From Dehalococcoidia bacterium (lineage in GTDB: Bacteria > Chloroflexota > Dehalococcoidia > SM23-28-2 > HRBIN24), in contig JAVVHA010000003.1 of NCBI GenBank assembly GCA_032249735.1, positions 58,902 through 122,901 on the forward strand: DNA of 64,000 bases. The letters run 5' to 3'. Position 1 is the first letter of the stretch, and every line of letters starts with the position of its first letter. The notes under the pieces are model-generated. The model searched no databases and was not told the origin of the DNA. It saw only the letters and a list, made by a program, of their open reading frames with translations. Of this stretch, positions 52,433 to 61,220 are shown piece after piece. The position numbers and the translations under genes were made by a program.

Positions 52433-53206
52433 ATGGCCCGCTACTGGATCGGCACCAGCGGCTGGCACTACGCCCACTGGCTGGGCGTCTTCTATCCCGA
52501 GGACCTGCCTCCTTCTCGCTGGCTACAACATTACGTGGGCCACTTCCCCACGGTGGAGCTCAACAACCCCTTCTATCGGCAGCCTCGTCCCCAGGCCTGG
52601 GACCTGTGGCGCAACAACGCCCCGCCGGGGTTCCTGTTCGCCGTAAAGGCCCACCGCTTTATCACCCACATCAAGAGGCTGCGGGAGGTGAAGGAGCCCC
52701 TGCAGCGCTTCCTGGAGGGAGCCATGCGATTAGGGGATCGCCTGGGCCCCATCCTCTATCAGTTGCCACCTTCCTTCCGCCGCACCCCCGAGAACCAGGA
52801 GCGTCTGCACCACTTTCTGGCCCTTCTGCCCCCTCAGCTGCGCCATGCCGTGGAGTTCCGCCACTCCTCCTGGATGTGCGAGGAGGCCTTGGCCATTCTG
52901 AGGGACCATGGCGTGGCCTTCTGCTGCTTCGATTCGCCAGGTCTGAAGACGCCCCTGGTGGCCACCGCCCCCTTCGCCTACATGCGCTTCCACGGCGCCG
53001 AGGCCCTGTACGCCAGCAACTACCCCGATGCCGTGCTGGAGGAGTGGGCACGCCGCCTTCTGGCCCTGGGCCAGGGCCTGACGGACCTGTTCATCTACTT
53101 CAACAACGATGCCTACGGGTATGCCGTGACCAACGCCCGCACCCTGGCCGAGATGCTCACCGCCATGGGCGCCCAAGTGGCAGCCCCAGGAAGGCGAAAA
53201 TGGTGA
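52433..53206 (+). CDS. DUF72 family protein
   Basis: A 257-residue TIM-barrel-like protein from ATG 52433, about eleven bases after TACAAT. Family sequences are YWIGTSGWHYAHWLGVFYPE, VELNNPFYRQP, GPILYQLPPSFRRTPENQER, HAVEFRHSSW and YFNNDAYGYAVTNA. The function of DUF72 (YecE-like) proteins is not known with certainty. It is divergent from pcm. Confidence 0.92.
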   Translation: MARYWIGTSGWHYAHWLGVFYPEDLPPSRWLQHYVGHFPTVELNNPFYRQPRPQAWDLWRNNAPPGFLFAVKAHRFITHIKRLREVKEPLQRFLEGAMRLGDRLGPILYQLPPSFRRTPENQERLHHFLALLPPQLRHAVEFRHSSWMCEEALAILRDHGVAFCCFDSPGLKTPLVATAPFAYMRFHGAEALYASNYPDAVLEEWARRLLALGQGLTDLFIYFNNDAYGYAVTNARTLAEMLTAMGAQVAAPGRRKW

Positions 53207-53253
53207 TAGCCTTGAGCAAGTGAAAATGGTAACATATGGCCGGAGGTGGCCCC

Positions 53254-53700
53254 ATGCGCCTGGACATTACCAAGCTGCCTGTAGACTGGCTAGTGACTGC
53301 TATACTGGCGGTGGCTGTAGCCGCTACTTTCTTCACAGCCTTCAGCCTCACCGTATCCGAGGGTGGAGAGGAGGCCGCAGGCCCCGCCCCGGCCACCACC
53401 CCTGCCCCCGGAGGTACGGTGGTGGAGATAAGGGCCATCCCCACCCTCAAGTTCGACCGGGACACCCTGGAGATCCCCGCCAATGTGGACGTCACCATCC
53501 GTTTCATCAACGAGGACACGGGCGTTCCTCACAACGTCGCCGCCTATAAGACCAAGGAGGCCAAAGAGGCCCTGGCCGTGGGTGAGCTGTGCACCGGACC
53601 CTGTGAGAACACCATCACCGTCAACGTGCCGCCAGGCAAGTACTTCTTCCGGTGCGATATCCACCCCGTCCAGATGAAGGGGGACCTAGTTGCCCGCTAG
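53254..53700 (+). CDS. membrane-anchored cupredoxin
   Basis: A 148-residue protein; ATG 53254 has GGAGGT six bases upstream. One N-terminal membrane helix (WLVTAILAVAVAATFFTAFSL) and an Ala/Pro linker precede the copper domain. All type 1 copper ligands are present: His in GVPHNVAAY and Cys, His and Met in FFRCDIHPVQMKG. A role as a periplasmic electron carrier is likely; the partner is unknown. Confidence 0.9.
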   Translation: MRLDITKLPVDWLVTAILAVAVAATFFTAFSLTVSEGGEEAAGPAPATTPAPGGTVVEIRAIPTLKFDRDTLEIPANVDVTIRFINEDTGVPHNVAAYKTKEAKEALAVGELCTGPCENTITVNVPPGKYFFRCDIHPVQMKGDLVAR

Positions 53701-53758
53701 GGAGCGACGCCCTACTTAGGGGGTGCCAAAAGAGACCTTGAGGCGGGCGGTCTGGACC

Positions 53759-55603
53759 TCAGAGCTGTTCCAGCAGCTTGCGGGCCAGGGAGCGGGTGAA
53801 GCCGGGGGTGGCCGCTATATCGTCCAGGGTGGCCTCTTTTATGGCCTGCAGGGAACCGAACTTGCGCAGAAGGGCCCTCTTGCGCTTGGGCCCAATGCCA
53901 GGGATGGCATCCAAGGCCGACTCCAGCCCCTTCTTCTCCCTCAGACGCCGGTGGTAGGTGATGGCGAAGCGATGGGCCTCGTCGCGGATGCGCTGCAGCA
54001 AGTACAGGGCCTGGGACTGGCGGGGCAGGACGATAGGCTCGCTCATGTCCACCACATATAGCTCCTCATGCCGCTTGGCCAGGCCAGCCAGAGGTATGTG
54101 GCCCAGTCCCAAGTCCCGCAGCACGTCGTGGGCCGCCGAGACCTGTCCCTTGCCGCCATCCACCATCACCAGATCGGGCAGCTTACCGAAGGACTCGTCT
54201 TCAGAGGCCTGACGGACGCGGCGGAAGCGACGTCTCAGCACCTCCTGGAGCATGGCATAATCGTTGGGCCCACTCACACCCTGGATACGGAAGCGGCGGT
54301 ACTCCTGGGGGCGGGGGCGCCCCTCCCAGAACACTACCATAGATCCCACAGCGTAACTCCCATGGATGTTGGAGATGTCGTAGCACTCGATGCGCTGCGG
54401 TGGTGATGGCAGGCCCAGGTGCTCGGCCAGGTCCTGCAGGGCATGGCGGAGGTTGTCCCGGTCCAGCAGGGCCCGTAAGCGCATGGCCTGTAAGGCCTCC
54501 TTGGCGTTCTCGTTGGCCCTATGCACCAGGGCCTCCTCCTGGCCCCCTTTGGGTACCACCACGGCCACAGGGCCTCCCCGCCGCTGCGATAGCCAACCCT
54601 CCAGCACCTCTTGCTCCTGGATGGGCAGGGGTAGGAAGACCAGCTCCGGCACGTAGGGTGCTGCCTCATAGAACTGGGCGAGGAAGCCCTGTAGTATGGT
54701 CCACTCATCCTCTCCCTCGACCCCCACCAGGGCAAAGGAGTCCTGCTCCACCACGTTGCCGCGGCGGACGAAGAAGACATACACGCAGGCCTCCCTCTCC
54801 TCCCGCGCCAGGCCGAAGACGTCGATGTCCACCACCCGGCCTAGGTCCACCGCCTGGCTCTGGGGGGCGGTGCGCTGGATGGCGCGGATCTGGTCGCGCA
54901 GACGGGCCGCCCGCTCGAATTCCAGGGCCTCGGCCGCCTCCTCCATCTGGCGCCACAGCTCGTCTATTACCTCCTCAGTGCGTCCCTCCAGGAACTTGAT
55001 GGTCTGCTCCACCACCCGACGGTACTCCTGAGGGGTGCAGAGGCCGGCGCAAGGGCCCAGGCAACGGTGGATGTAGTAGTCCAGGCAGGGGCGGGGGTCG
55101 GTGCCGGTGATGGTCTTGGTGCAGGAGCGCCAGGGGAAGAGCTTCTTGAGGAGGTCAAGGGTCTTGCGCACAGAGCCAGCGCTGGCATAGGGGCCAAAGT
55201 AGCGGGCGCCATCGGGCAGGACGCGCCGGGCGATCTCCACCCGTGGCCAAGGATCGGCCAGGTCGATGCGCAGATAGGGGTAGTGCTTGTCGTCCTTGAG
55301 GCGGACGTTGAAGGGGGGCTGGTGACGTTTGATAAGGCTGGCCTCCAGCACCAGGGCCTCGGCGGCGCTTCCCACCACTATGTAATCTATGTCGGCCACT
55401 TTGGAGACCAGGTTGCGCACCTTCTCCTCCAGGCTGCGGGCCGAGCCAAAGTAAGAGCGGACGCGCTGGCGCAGGCTGGTGGCCTTGCCCACATACAGCA
55501 CCTTCCCCTGGGCGTCGCGAAAGATGTAGACGCCGGGGCGTTCGGGAAGAGCACGCACCTGCTCCAGCAGCCTTTCCCGCCTCTGGTCCATGCCAGCCAT
55601 CAT
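53759..55603 (-). CDS. uvrC: excinuclease ABC subunit C
   Basis: A 614-residue nucleotide-excision-repair endonuclease. Order: GIY-YIG domain (RPGVYIFRDAQGKVLYVGKA), a Cys-rich segment (CLGPCAGLC), the UVR motif (LWRQMEEAAEALEFERAARL), the RNase H-like domain (RIECYDISNIHGSYAVGSMV, DLVMVDGGKGQVSAA) and helix-hairpin-helix repeats at the end (IPGIGPKRKRALLRKFGS). No LexA-like box was seen in front of it. Confidence 0.97.
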   Translation of the reverse strand: MMAGMDQRRERLLEQVRALPERPGVYIFRDAQGKVLYVGKATSLRQRVRSYFGSARSLEEKVRNLVSKVADIDYIVVGSAAEALVLEASLIKRHQPPFNVRLKDDKHYPYLRIDLADPWPRVEIARRVLPDGARYFGPYASAGSVRKTLDLLKKLFPWRSCTKTITGTDPRPCLDYYIHRCLGPCAGLCTPQEYRRVVEQTIKFLEGRTEEVIDELWRQMEEAAEALEFERAARLRDQIRAIQRTAPQSQAVDLGRVVDIDVFGLAREEREACVYVFFVRRGNVVEQDSFALVGVEGEDEWTILQGFLAQFYEAAPYVPELVFLPLPIQEQEVLEGWLSQRRGGPVAVVVPKGGQEEALVHRANENAKEALQAMRLRALLDRDNLRHALQDLAEHLGLPSPPQRIECYDISNIHGSYAVGSMVVFWEGRPRPQEYRRFRIQGVSGPNDYAMLQEVLRRRFRRVRQASEDESFGKLPDLVMVDGGKGQVSAAHDVLRDLGLGHIPLAGLAKRHEELYVVDMSEPIVLPRQSQALYLLQRIRDEAHRFAITYHRRLREKKGLESALDAIPGIGPKRKRALLRKFGSLQAIKEATLDDIAATPGFTRSLARKLLEQL

Positions 55604-55679
55604 CTTACCATGAGGTCACCCTTGCCAGATGACGGGTTATAGTGTCATCATGGAGTTGCCGGTGGGTCCCGGCGCTCGG

Positions 55680-55754
55680 GGCAGGGTAGCTCAGCGGTAG
55701 AGCGGCGGCTTCATAAGCCGTGCGTCGTGGGTTCGAATCCCACCCCTGCCACCA
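55680..55754 (+). tRNA. tRNA-Met (CAT)
   Basis: A complete cloverleaf: acceptor GGCAGGG/CCCTGCC, D stem GCTC/GAGC, anticodon stem GCGGC/GCCGT with loop TTCATAA, T arm GTGGG-TTCGAAT-CCCAC. CCA is encoded. The paired first base (G1-C72) argues against the initiator; elongator Met is most likely, Ile2 (modified CAT) is possible. Confidence 0.93.
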
Positions 55755-55773
55755 GGGAAGGCACGCCTGTGAG

Positions 55774-56010
55774 CTATTGCCCCTCTCGGCGGTGCCAGGC
55801 CCGGGGGAGGTCGTGCTCCAGCACGCGGGAAGTCCACAGCCAAAGGGCGCTAACGGCCCCTGCCACCAACCCCAGGAAAACCAAGGCACCTCCTCCTATG
55901 GGTGAGGCCAACCCAGGCAAGAGGTGCATCAAGAGGCCGAGGGCCACCAAGGCGCCCCCGCCTAGTGTCCAGAAGATGCCCAGGGCCAGGCCCACCACCG
56001 CTGTGGCCAT
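55774..56010 (-). CDS. small two-helix membrane protein
   Basis: A 78-residue protein of two hydrophobic segments (VVGLALGIFWTLGGGALVAL, GGALVFLGLVAGAVSALWLW) and a basic tail. A GGGAGGTG lies upstream of the ATG. No family was recognised. Confidence 0.5.
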   Translation of the reverse strand: MATAVVGLALGIFWTLGGGALVALGLLMHLLPGLASPIGGGALVFLGLVAGAVSALWLWTSRVLEHDLPRAWHRREGQ

Positions 56011-56125
56011 CCCCCTTCACACCTCCCGACGCTACAGACGCTACAATAGATGTATGAATCCAAGGGGCCTGGCCCCGGCGTCCCTATATTATGGTAGCGC
56101 GTGCCCGGCGCGCTGTTAAGGTGCC

Positions 56126-56482
56126 ATGGCCCTAAAAGTCACCAACCCCGCCCGCGGCACCGTCCTGGCCTACCATGTGAGGTTGGCCGACACTTTCTGG
56201 AGCCGCCTGCGCGGCCTTCTGGGGCGACGGGCCCTTGCCAGGGGGTATGGCCTCCTCATAAAACCCACCGCCTCCGTCCACACCTGCTTCATGCTCTTCC
56301 CCATCGATATCGCTTTCCTGGACGAGGGGGGGAGGGTGGTGAAGGCCTGCCACGCTCTGCCGCCCTTCCGGGTGGCCATAGGAGGGAGAGGAGCCAAGAT
56401 GGCCCTGGAGCTGCCCGCTGGCACCCTTAGGGACACTGGCACCCAGGAGGGGGATCGCCTTCTGATAGAGGAAGCGCCATAA
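56126..56482 (+). CDS. DUF192 family protein
   Basis: A 118-residue protein with the DUF192 pattern: VRLADTFWSRLRGLLGR, GLLIKPTASVHTCFMLFPID, IAFLDEGGRVVKA and MALELPAGT. No clear signal peptide. Biological function of the family is unsettled. Confidence 0.9.
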   Translation: MALKVTNPARGTVLAYHVRLADTFWSRLRGLLGRRALARGYGLLIKPTASVHTCFMLFPIDIAFLDEGGRVVKACHALPPFRVAIGGRGAKMALELPAGTLRDTGTQEGDRLLIEEAP

Positions 56483-56488
56483 AAGAGA

Positions 56489-56566
56489 TGGCGCGCTCGG
56501 TGGGATTCGAACCCACGACCTCAGCCTCCGCAGGGCTGCGCTCTGTCCGGGCTGAGCTACGAGCGC
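56489..56566 (-). tRNA. tRNA-Arg (GCG)
   Basis: Acceptor GCGCTCG/CGAGCGC, anticodon stem CAGCC/GGCTG with loop CTGCGGA, T arm GTGGG-TTCGAAT-CCCAC, CCA encoded. The anticodon GCG reads CGC/CGT. Most bacteria use ACG (inosine) for these codons, so GCG is unusual. Confidence 0.92.
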
Positions 56567-56633
56567 GCCTTATGTATATGGCCACAGGCGCCTGGCGAAG
56601 GAACCCAGCCCCGTGGCCGCCCTTGTCCTCTCA

Positions 56634-56721
56634 TGGTGCCCAGGGCGGGATTCGAACCCGCACGCCCGCGCGGGGCACTGCGCCCTGAACGCAGCGCGTC
56701 TGCCAGTTCCGCCACCTGGGC
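56634..56721 (-). tRNA. tRNA-Leu (CAG)
   Basis: Acceptor GCCCAGG/CCTGGGC, anticodon stem CTGCG/CGCAG with loop TTCAGGG, a long variable arm as expected for Leu (GCCCCGCGCGGGC), T arm GCGGG-TTCGAAT-CCCGC and encoded CCA. Confidence 0.94.
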
Positions 56722-56739
56722 TCCTGTTTCAGCCGGCCA

Positions 56740-56814
56740 TGGTGGGCGGTGCAGGACTCGAACCTGCGACCTCTTGCGTGTGAAGCAAGCGCTCTCCCAC
56801 TGAGCTAACCGCCC
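56740..56814 (-). tRNA. tRNA-Val (CAC)
   Basis: Acceptor GGGCGGT/ACCGCCC, anticodon stem CTTGC/GCAAG with loop TTCACAC, T arm GCAGG-TTCGAGT-CCTGC and encoded CCA. Confidence 0.94.
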
Positions 56815-56918
56815 ACCTTCCCCGCCATCACGATTCTACCACCCATGGCCAGGCCGTCAAGACCTCCCCGGGCCCTCCTCTGTGGGCCTGGTGTGGATAA
56901 CCCCTCTATGTGAAGCCC

Positions 56919-56946
56919 TTGACAATCCCCCCTCCCCTGGTATAAT
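56919..56946 (+). promoter_or_regulatory. perfect-consensus sigma70 promoter
   Basis: TTGACA (56919-56924), a 16-base spacer and TATAAT (56941-56946): all twelve consensus bases match. It drives the LysM-M23 gene through a leader of about 145 bases. Confidence 0.85.
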
Positions 56947-56956
56947 GGCCCCCGAC

Positions 56957-57079
56957 GACGGCCCTTGGGGAGGTAGGGCTTAGGGAGGTGGCCAAGGGGG
57001 CCATGCTCAAAGGGGGCAGGCCATTTCTGGAAGACACCGACCGACCCAGGGGCGGGCGGCCTCGGCGGGTAGAGCCGTC
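56957..57079 (+). ncRNA. putative structured 5' leader
   Basis: The leader begins with GACGGC (56957-56962) and ends with GCCGTC (57074-57079), which can close a 120-base domain. Inside, CCCTTGG (56962-56968) pairs with CCAAGGG (56992-56998). It also contains a 26-codon frame from ATG 57003. The sequence does not match the conserved cores of c-di-AMP or c-di-GMP riboswitches as I know them. A regulatory RNA is inference only. Confidence 0.35.
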
Positions 57080-57097
57080 CTAGGCACCCAGCGGCGG

Positions 57098-58213
57098 GTG
57101 CTTCATATCGCCTTCGTGCTGGTGGCCCTTATCGCCGGAGCTGTGGGCATAGGGCGCCACCGTCTGGCCAGCTCGGTGATGGGCTCCTCCACCCCACCCA
57201 CGCCACCAGCGCGCGACCAGCAGGAGCCTACCTATCTACGTCTGCCCGTCATCCCTCATACCCAGGAGCGCGGGGGCGTCAGCATGGTGGGGCTGGCCGA
57301 ACCCCTCATCCAGCCCACGGGACAGGTGCTGGTGCTGGAGCCGCTGGCCTCGGCAGATGCCGCGCCGCAGCCTACCGAGGCCCAGGAGGAGCGGCGACAG
57401 GACGCGCCGCCCCCTTCCCCACCGCCCCTCTTCACCACCTACAAGGTGCAGCCCGGCGACACCGTTTATGGCATCGCCCGGCGCCTGGGCATCGACTTCA
57501 ACTACATAGTGTGGAACAACCCAGAGATAAGCGATGACCCTGACAGCTTAGTGGTGGGGCAGGAGCTCATCATCCCGGTGGGTAACGGCATCCTTTACCG
57601 CCTCAAGCTTGGGGACACCTTGCAGGCCGTGGCCCTCTTTTTCGGGGTCAAGGTGGAGGACATCGTTTCCTTCGCTGCCAACGGCATCACCTCCCCTGAC
57701 GCGGTGCGGGAGGGGATGCTGGTGTTCCTGCCTGGGGCCAAGCCTCCGTCCCCGCCGGAGCCCAAGCCAGCGCCGGCGTCGCCGCAGCCCACCCCGCCAC
57801 CAGCGGTGCAGCAGCCCAGGCCCACCCCACCTGCCTCAGTGGCAGCGGCCGCCAGCAGTGGCTTCATATGGCCAGTGCAAGGGATGCTCACCCAGTATTT
57901 CGGTGGCGGGCATAAGGGGTTGGACATCGCCACTGCCCACGGAACCCCAGTGGTGGCTGCTGCCGCCGGGCAGGTGGTGCTGGTGGCCTATGGCTACTAC
58001 GGCTACGGCAACTACGTTATCATTCGCCATGCCAATGGCATAGAGACAGCCTACGCTCACCTATCGGCCATCTATGTCACCATGGGCCAGCAGGTCCAGC
58101 AGGGAGAGGTCATTGGAGCCGTAGGGTGCACCGGCTGGTGCACGGGGCCCCATCTCCACTTCGAGGTGCATGTCAACGGCGTGCCCGTGAACCCCCTCGC
58201 CTATCTCCCCTAG
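57098..58213 (+). CDS. LysM-domain M23 metallopeptidase
   Basis: A 371-residue envelope protein from GTG 57098. A single N-terminal membrane helix (IAFVLVALIAGAVGI) is followed by a low-complexity linker, two LysM domains (YKVQPGDTVYGIARRLGIDF; YRLKLGDTLQAVALFFGV), a Pro-rich linker and a C-terminal M23 domain. Zinc ligands are in GGHKGLDIA (His, Asp) and GPHLHFEVHVNG. It probably cuts or scaffolds peptidoglycan; given that Dehalococcoidia often lack a normal wall, its presence suggests that this organism has one. Confidence 0.9.
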   Translation: MLHIAFVLVALIAGAVGIGRHRLASSVMGSSTPPTPPARDQQEPTYLRLPVIPHTQERGGVSMVGLAEPLIQPTGQVLVLEPLASADAAPQPTEAQEERRQDAPPPSPPPLFTTYKVQPGDTVYGIARRLGIDFNYIVWNNPEISDDPDSLVVGQELIIPVGNGILYRLKLGDTLQAVALFFGVKVEDIVSFAANGITSPDAVREGMLVFLPGAKPPSPPEPKPAPASPQPTPPPAVQQPRPTPPASVAAAASSGFIWPVQGMLTQYFGGGHKGLDIATAHGTPVVAAAAGQVVLVAYGYYGYGNYVIIRHANGIETAYAHLSAIYVTMGQQVQQGEVIGAVGCTGWCTGPHLHFEVHVNGVPVNPLAYLP

Positions 58214-58851
58214 CCACCCCGGTAAGAAAGGATCACCACCTCCGTCCCCTCGGGCAGGGTGGACGGTGTCACGTTGAGCTTGGGCTGGGGCTCAGGCCGC
58301 TCCACCTCCATTTCCTGCAGGAAGCGATCCAGGGTTTCCAGGGGGAGGCGACAGACAGGGGTGCGGTAGTGCATGGGGATGACGATGCGGGGCTCCAACA
58401 GCCGCACCACCTCCGCCGCCTGGGCACCATCGATGGTGGTGCCACCTCCCACGGGCACCATGAGGACGTGCGCCCCGCTCAACATCTCCACCTGCTCGGG
58501 GTTGGGGAGGTGGCCCAGGTCCCCCAAGTGACAGAGGACCACCCCCTCCATCTCCAGGACGAAGGCCAGGTTGGGGCCCCACACCGCCCCCTGGCGCCCA
58601 TCGTGATAGGTGGGAACAGCCGTGATATAGACACCACTTATCTCATACTCACCAGGGGCGTCCAGGACGAATGAAGGGGATACCACCGCCTGTAGGTAAT
58701 CGTGGTCCTCATGGTGGTGGCTGATGGTGACGATGGGAGCCCGCAGCCGCCCTATTTCGTACCCGGTGGAAGGGGGGCAAGGGTCAGTAACGATGGATAC
58801 GTTACGTCCCCTCAGCCAGAAGCACGCATGCCCCAGCCAGACGATCTCCAT
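58210..58851 (-). CDS. MBL-fold metal-dependent hydrolase
   Basis: A 213-residue UlaG-like metallo-beta-lactamase-fold protein: GHACFWLRG, VTDPCPP, the metal motif SHHHEDHDYL, LCHLGDLGH and VIPMHYRTP. The substrate is unknown. Its stop shares CTAG with the convergent LysM-M23 stop. Confidence 0.9.
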   Translation of the reverse strand: MEIVWLGHACFWLRGRNVSIVTDPCPPSTGYEIGRLRAPIVTISHHHEDHDYLQAVVSPSFVLDAPGEYEISGVYITAVPTYHDGRQGAVWGPNLAFVLEMEGVVLCHLGDLGHLPNPEQVEMLSGAHVLMVPVGGGTTIDGAQAAEVVRLLEPRIVIPMHYRTPVCRLPLETLDRFLQEMEVERPEPQPKLNVTPSTLPEGTEVVILSYRGG

Positions 58852-58869
58852 GGCGGCGGGGCGGGCCGG

Positions 58870-58992
58870 CTACTCCTTTTGTCCGGCCTGGCGACGGCGC
58901 CAGAAGGCCAGAGCAGCCACCAACACCCCCAGGGCACCCAGCAGGCCCAAGATGCGCCCAAGAGCTCCCTTCCCCTTCTGCTGCTCCGCCAT
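58870..58992 (-). CDS. 40-residue single-pass membrane protein
   Basis: A short frame with GGGAGGTG upstream of ATG 58992: a basic N-terminus (MAEQQKGKGALG), one membrane helix (ILGLLGALGVLVAALAFW) and a basic end (RRRQAGQKE). It is placed tail to head before the MBL gene. No function is known. Confidence 0.6.
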   Translation of the reverse strand: MAEQQKGKGALGRILGLLGALGVLVAALAFWRRRQAGQKE

Positions 58993-59056
58993 CCTTACTT
59001 CACCTCCCAGGCGGCTAACGCCCCTTGGCGAGTATAGCAAGGGGCCTCATGGGGGG

Positions 59057-59311
59057 TCAACGCAATTCCTCCTCCGGCAGCCACACCTTGGCCTTGATGG
59101 TCTTACGCCCCAGGGCCCTGTGCGCCGCCACCCGATGGCCCCCATCGGATACCCGCCACTTGTAGGGGGAGCCGGGGGGGAGACGGGCCAGTTTCACCGG
59201 CGGGAACACGAGACCCCCCTCAAGGAGGCGCACAAACTCGGCCACCTTGGCCTTGCTCACCCGCCTGGGGGCGATCTCCTCCAGCGGCACATCCACGATG
59301 ACCCTGGGCAT
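59057..59311 (-). CDS. ParB-N-terminal-domain-like small protein
   Basis: An 84-residue protein resembling the ParB/sulfiredoxin-like nuclease fold: VPLEEIAPRRVSKAKVAEFV, LVFPPVKLARLP and WRVSDGGHRVAAHRALGRKTI (the GxxR-type box with GGHR). It has no DNA-binding C-terminal domain. Function unknown. Confidence 0.75.
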   Translation of the reverse strand: MPRVIVDVPLEEIAPRRVSKAKVAEFVRLLEGGLVFPPVKLARLPPGSPYKWRVSDGGHRVAAHRALGRKTIKAKVWLPEEELR

Positions 59312-59378
59312 GACCCCCTCTCCACTCTCATGATAGCCAGCCAGGGCCCGGCGCCTTCACCCCTTCTCCTTCCCCCTC

Positions 59379-59407
59379 TTGACAATGGAGAAGGCATGGC
59401 GTAGCAT
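59379..59407 (+). promoter_or_regulatory. pyrG promoter
   Basis: TTGACA (59379-59384), a 17-base spacer and TAGCAT (59402-59407). The first in-frame ATG (59413) lies at the expected transcription start, so the mRNA may be leaderless. Confidence 0.65.
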
Positions 59408-59412
59408 GAGGC

Positions 59413-61080
59413 ATGGGCGGCCTGGCCCCGGAGTGGGGCTTTCTTTATATGGGCAGGAAGTACATATTTGTGACTGGCGGCGTGGTGAGCTCCGTTGGCA
59501 AGGGCATCGTCACCGCCGCCATCGGCCGCCTCCTCAAGTCCCGCGGCCTATCGGTGGTCCTCCAGAAGCTGGACCCTTACCTCAACGTGGATCCAGGCAC
59601 CATGTCCCCCTACCAGCACGGGGAGGTTTTCGTCACAGCCGATGGGGCGGAGACGGACCTGGACCTGGGCCATTATGAGCGGTTCCTGGACCAGGACCTG
59701 ACGGGCCTATCCTCCGTCACCGCCGGCCAGATCTACCAGGCGGTCATTGCCAAGGAGCGACGGGGCGACTACCTGGGGCGCACCATCCAGGCCATCCCCC
59801 ACGTCACCAACGAGATAAAGGAGCGCATTAGGTCGGTGGGGGAGAAGGCTGGGGCCCAGGTGGTGGTGGTGGAGGTGGGGGGCACAGTGGGGGACATGGA
59901 GGGGCAGCCCTTCCTAGAGGCCATCCGTCAGCTGCGCACTGAGGAGGGCCGGGAGGACACCCTCTCTGTGCACGTCACCCTCCTGCCCTATCTCTCCACC
60001 ACCGGCGAGCTGAAGACCAAGCCCACCCAACACAGCGTGCGGGAGCTGCGCAGCGTCGGCATCCAGCCTGACGTCATCATCTGTCGCAGCGACCGGTTGG
60101 TGGGGGTAGACCTGCGGGAGAAGATATCCCTCTTCTGCGACGTGCCCAAGAGGGCGGTGGTGCCCCTGCTCACCATGCCCACCATATACGAGGTGCCCCT
60201 GGTGCTAGAGGAGGCGGAGCTGGGGAGCTACATCCTGCAACGCCTGGGGCTGCCCGACCTCCCCCGCGACCTCTCGGAGTGGCAGCGGTGGGTGGAGCGG
60301 TTGAAGTCGCCCCAGGGCGAAGTGGAGATCGCCATAGTGGGCAAGTATGTGGAGCTACCCGACGCTTATCTTTCGGTAAAGGAGGCCCTGATCCACGCCG
60401 GGGTGGCCCATGGCGTGGGGGTCCGCCTCCGCTGGGTCCACTCCCAGGCCCTGGAGGAGGGCCGGTACGACCTCCTGGAGGGGATAGACGGCATCGTCGT
60501 CCCCGGCGGCTTCGGCGAGCGGGGGGTGGAGGGGAAGGTGGCAGCCGCCCATTACGCCCGAGAGCGGGGCATCCCCTACTTAGGGCTCTGCTTGGGCATG
60601 CAGGTCATGGTCATCGAGTATGCCCGCAACGTCCTGGGCTGGCAGGGGGCCCACTCTACCGAGTTCGACCCCCATACCCCTTACCCGGTCATCGACCTCA
60701 TGGAGGAGCAGGTGGGGGTTCAGCAGAAGGGGGGCACCATGCGCTTGGGCGTCTACCCCTGCCGGCTCCGTCCAGGTTCCAAGGCCCATGACCTGTATGG
60801 GTCAGATGTGGTGTGGGAGCGCCACCGCCACCGCTACGAGTTCAACAACCGGTATCGCGACCGGCTGGAGGGGGCGGGGCTCATAGCCTCCGGCACCTCC
60901 CCCGATGGCTCCCTAGTGGAGGTATGTGAGGTGGCGGGGCACCCCTTCATGGTGGGGTGCCAGTTCCACCCCGAGTTCCGGTCGCGGCCTGGCCGGCCCC
61001 ACCCCTTGTTTTTGGGGCTGGTGGGGGCGGCGCTGGCCCGCCGCGCCCCCGCCCTGGCCCACCCCACCCCTCTCAACTAG
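59413..61080 (+). CDS. pyrG: CTP synthase
   Basis: A 555-residue enzyme making CTP from UTP. The N-terminal synthetase domain opens [17 protein letters not shown] and has [20 protein letters not shown]; the C-terminal glutaminase has the nucleophile in [10 protein letters not shown] and the His-Glu pair in [13 protein letters not shown] 59413 fits a leaderless transcript; ATG 59449 ([11 protein letters not shown]) matches the usual family N-terminus but has no ribosome-binding site. Confidence 0.97.
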   Translation: MGGLAPEWGFLYMGRKYIFVTGGVVSSVGKGIVTAAIGRLLKSRGLSVVLQKLDPYLNVDPGTMSPYQHGEVFVTADGAETDLDLGHYERFLDQDLTGLSSVTAGQIYQAVIAKERRGDYLGRTIQAIPHVTNEIKERIRSVGEKAGAQVVVVEVGGTVGDMEGQPFLEAIRQLRTEEGREDTLSVHVTLLPYLSTTGELKTKPTQHSVRELRSVGIQPDVIICRSDRLVGVDLREKISLFCDVPKRAVVPLLTMPTIYEVPLVLEEAELGSYILQRLGLPDLPRDLSEWQRWVERLKSPQGEVEIAIVGKYVELPDAYLSVKEALIHAGVAHGVGVRLRWVHSQALEEGRYDLLEGIDGIVVPGGFGERGVEGKVAAAHYARERGIPYLGLCLGMQVMVIEYARNVLGWQGAHSTEFDPHTPYPVIDLMEEQVGVQQKGGTMRLGVYPCRLRPGSKAHDLYGSDVVWERHRHRYEFNNRYRDRLEGAGLIASGTSPDGSLVEVCEVAGHPFMVGCQFHPEFRSRPGRPHPLFLGLVGAALARRAPALAHPTPLN

Positions 61081-61220
61081 ACCAACAGCTGCGGACGAGG
61101 GAGACACAGAGGCTACGCATGGTCAGGCCATAGAGCAGACCGTCCCTGGGCGGAGAGGCGGCAAAACGGGAGTGGTATCCTCAACCGGGATTGTTGATGA
61201 CCTCACAGAGGCAAGCTCCT

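Noticed and set aside
56488..56688. Plus-strand frame beginning MARSVGFEPTTSASAG
   Set aside because: It is the antisense of the tRNA-Arg gene plus the following gap; this protein is a well-known annotation artefact over tRNAs.
57003..57083. A frameshifted N-terminal extension of the LysM-M23 protein from ATG 57003
   Set aside because: Joining would need a frameshift; the GTG at 57098 already gives a sensible membrane anchor, so there is no need for one.
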